A stretch of DNA of 6,888 nt from NCBI GenBank assembly GCA_027033555.1, contig JALVLE010000379.1:463-7350 (forward strand). The letters run 5' to 3'. The position numbers and the translations under genes were made by a program. The notes beneath the pieces were generated by a model. It did not search any database. It saw only the letters and a program-made list of their open reading frames with translations, and had not been told where the DNA came from. This DNA is from Caldifarciminota bacterium (GTDB taxonomy: Bacteria > Hydrothermota > Hydrothermia > UBA1063 > CAJXJZ01). Below, piece by piece: positions 6,251-6,888 of this stretch (positions within the stretch are counted from its first letter, which is position 1; every line of letters begins with the position of its first letter).

Positions 6251-6271
6251 TTTCGGAGAGGTGCACAGCCT

Positions 6272-6888
6272 GTGAGTAAAAAGAAGCTTTTCTTTGGTGT
6301 CGGTGCAAGGCCAAATTTTATAAAAATGGCGCCTTTATTTAAAATTTTCGCAGAGGATACACACTTCATTTTGCGCATCCTCCACACGGGTCAGCACTAT
6401 GATTTTGAAATGTCAGAATCTTTTTTTCGCGACCTGAAACTTCCAAAACCGGACTTTTATCTTGGGGTAAAGGAAAAATCTCAGGTAGAACAGGTAGCCC
6501 GGATCTTAAAAGGTGCAGAAAAGGTGCTTATGAAAGAACAGCCTGACCTCGTATTTGTTTTCGGAGACGTAAATTCCACTCTTGGAATAGCCCTTGCAGC
6601 ACGTAAATTGAATCTGAGAATTGCTCACGTTGAAGCAGGACTCAGAAGTTTTGACAGGAGAATGCCGGAAGAAAATAACAGAATTGTCGTGGACGCCATA
6701 TCCGATATGCATTTTATTACAGAAGAAAGCGGGAAAGAAAATCTTAAAAGAGAAGGATATCCTGAAGACACACTTTTTATGGTGGGTAACACCATGATTG
6801 ATTCACTTGTGCAGATTTTGCCTTATACCCACAGAAAAAATTATAAAGAACCCTACATTCTTCTTACCCTTCACAGACCTCAAAATGT
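6272..6888 (+). CDS. wecB: UDP-N-acetylglucosamine 2-epimerase (non-hydrolysing), 3' end outside window
   Basis: The first 205 codons of a gene that would normally have about 360-380. The enzyme interconverts UDP-GlcNAc and UDP-ManNAc in the cytoplasm, feeding surface polysaccharide or glycan synthesis. Diagnostic motifs appear in order: GARPNFIKMAP (11-21; the family usually has GTRPE), HTGQHYD (38-44), FGDVNST (97-103), HVEAGLRSFDRRMPEENNR (119-137), VGNTMID (171-177) and TLHRPQN (199-205), which corresponds to the conserved THRREN-type active-site His. The start is GTG 6272 with GGAGAGGTG at 6255-6263; an in-frame TAG at 6245-6247 limits any longer start, and no earlier start codon exists between. 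I saw no convincing own promoter, so it may be read through from pyrR-yjbQ. The symbol wecB (mnaA in Gram-positives) is by family only. Confidence 0.92.
   Translation, partial: MSKKKLFFGVGARPNFIKMAPLFKIFAEDTHFILRILHTGQHYDFEMSESFFRDLKLPKPDFYLGVKEKSQVEQVARILKGAEKVLMKEQPDLVFVFGDVNSTLGIALAARKLNLRIAHVEAGLRSFDRRMPEENNRIVVDAISDMHFITEESGKENLKREGYPEDTLFMVGNTMIDSLVQILPYTHRKNYKEPYILLTLHRPQN

Noticed and set aside
6070..6712. Minus-strand frames of 105 and 68 codons opposite the end of yjbQ and the epimerase gene
   Set aside because: The + strand carries continuous conserved motifs of YjbQ and the 2-epimerase; the antisense frames show none.
1..6888. CRISPR array, tRNA or rRNA gene, or complete insertion sequence
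   Set aside because: I found no regularly spaced repeats, no tRNA-like cloverleaf or rRNA sequence and no recognisable transposase.

Overview
The window is AT-rich bacterial DNA. It probably comes from a diderm (Gram-negative-type) bacterium, because one gene encodes a DUF5916-type outer-membrane beta-barrel protein and another makes a sugar nucleotide used in surface polysaccharides. Lys/Glu/Ile-rich proteins, low GC, tight gene packing and a pyrR homologue would suit a thermophilic or deep-branching lineage. I cannot name a genus, and this is inference only.

Left part (1-4734), all on the + strand: an apparent three-gene operon. It begins with a radical SAM/SPASM enzyme whose 5' end lies outside the window. 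The reading frame stays open to the window edge and carries the Cys-x3-Cys-x2-Cys cluster at 111-134. Its stop codon overlaps, by 14 bases, a one-polypeptide ABC exporter (membrane domain plus ATPase). About 20-40 bases further on comes a DUF5916-like protein (CBM9-like N-terminal region plus predicted beta-barrel). Together these resemble a peptide-modification and export cassette with an outer-membrane component. No precursor peptide is visible; it may lie upstream of the window. The barrel gene has a conflict at its start: the only good ribosome binding site drives an ATG in a different frame, giving a short hydrophobic signal-like peptide that stops just after an AAAA run. This suggests a -1 frameshift, a mutation or a sequence error.

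Middle (4735-5231): about 500 bases without a secure gene. It holds a convergent minus-strand ORF of 109 codons of doubtful reality, a strong nested inverted repeat (5026-5077), a small terminator-like hairpin with a T tract (5146-5165), a perfect AT-rich palindrome (5157-5175) and a good sigma-70-type promoter (5182-5210) for the next operon.

Right part (5232-6888), + strand: pyrR (PRPP-binding pyrimidine regulator/uracil phosphoribosyltransferase), with a YjbQ/UPF0047 family gene starting at the base after its stop codon. After a 92-base gap with a possible RNA hairpin comes the first 205 codons of a UDP-N-acetylglucosamine 2-epimerase (wecB/mnaA type), which runs off the window. This half looks like housekeeping and envelope-sugar metabolism and is not obviously linked to the left-hand cassette.
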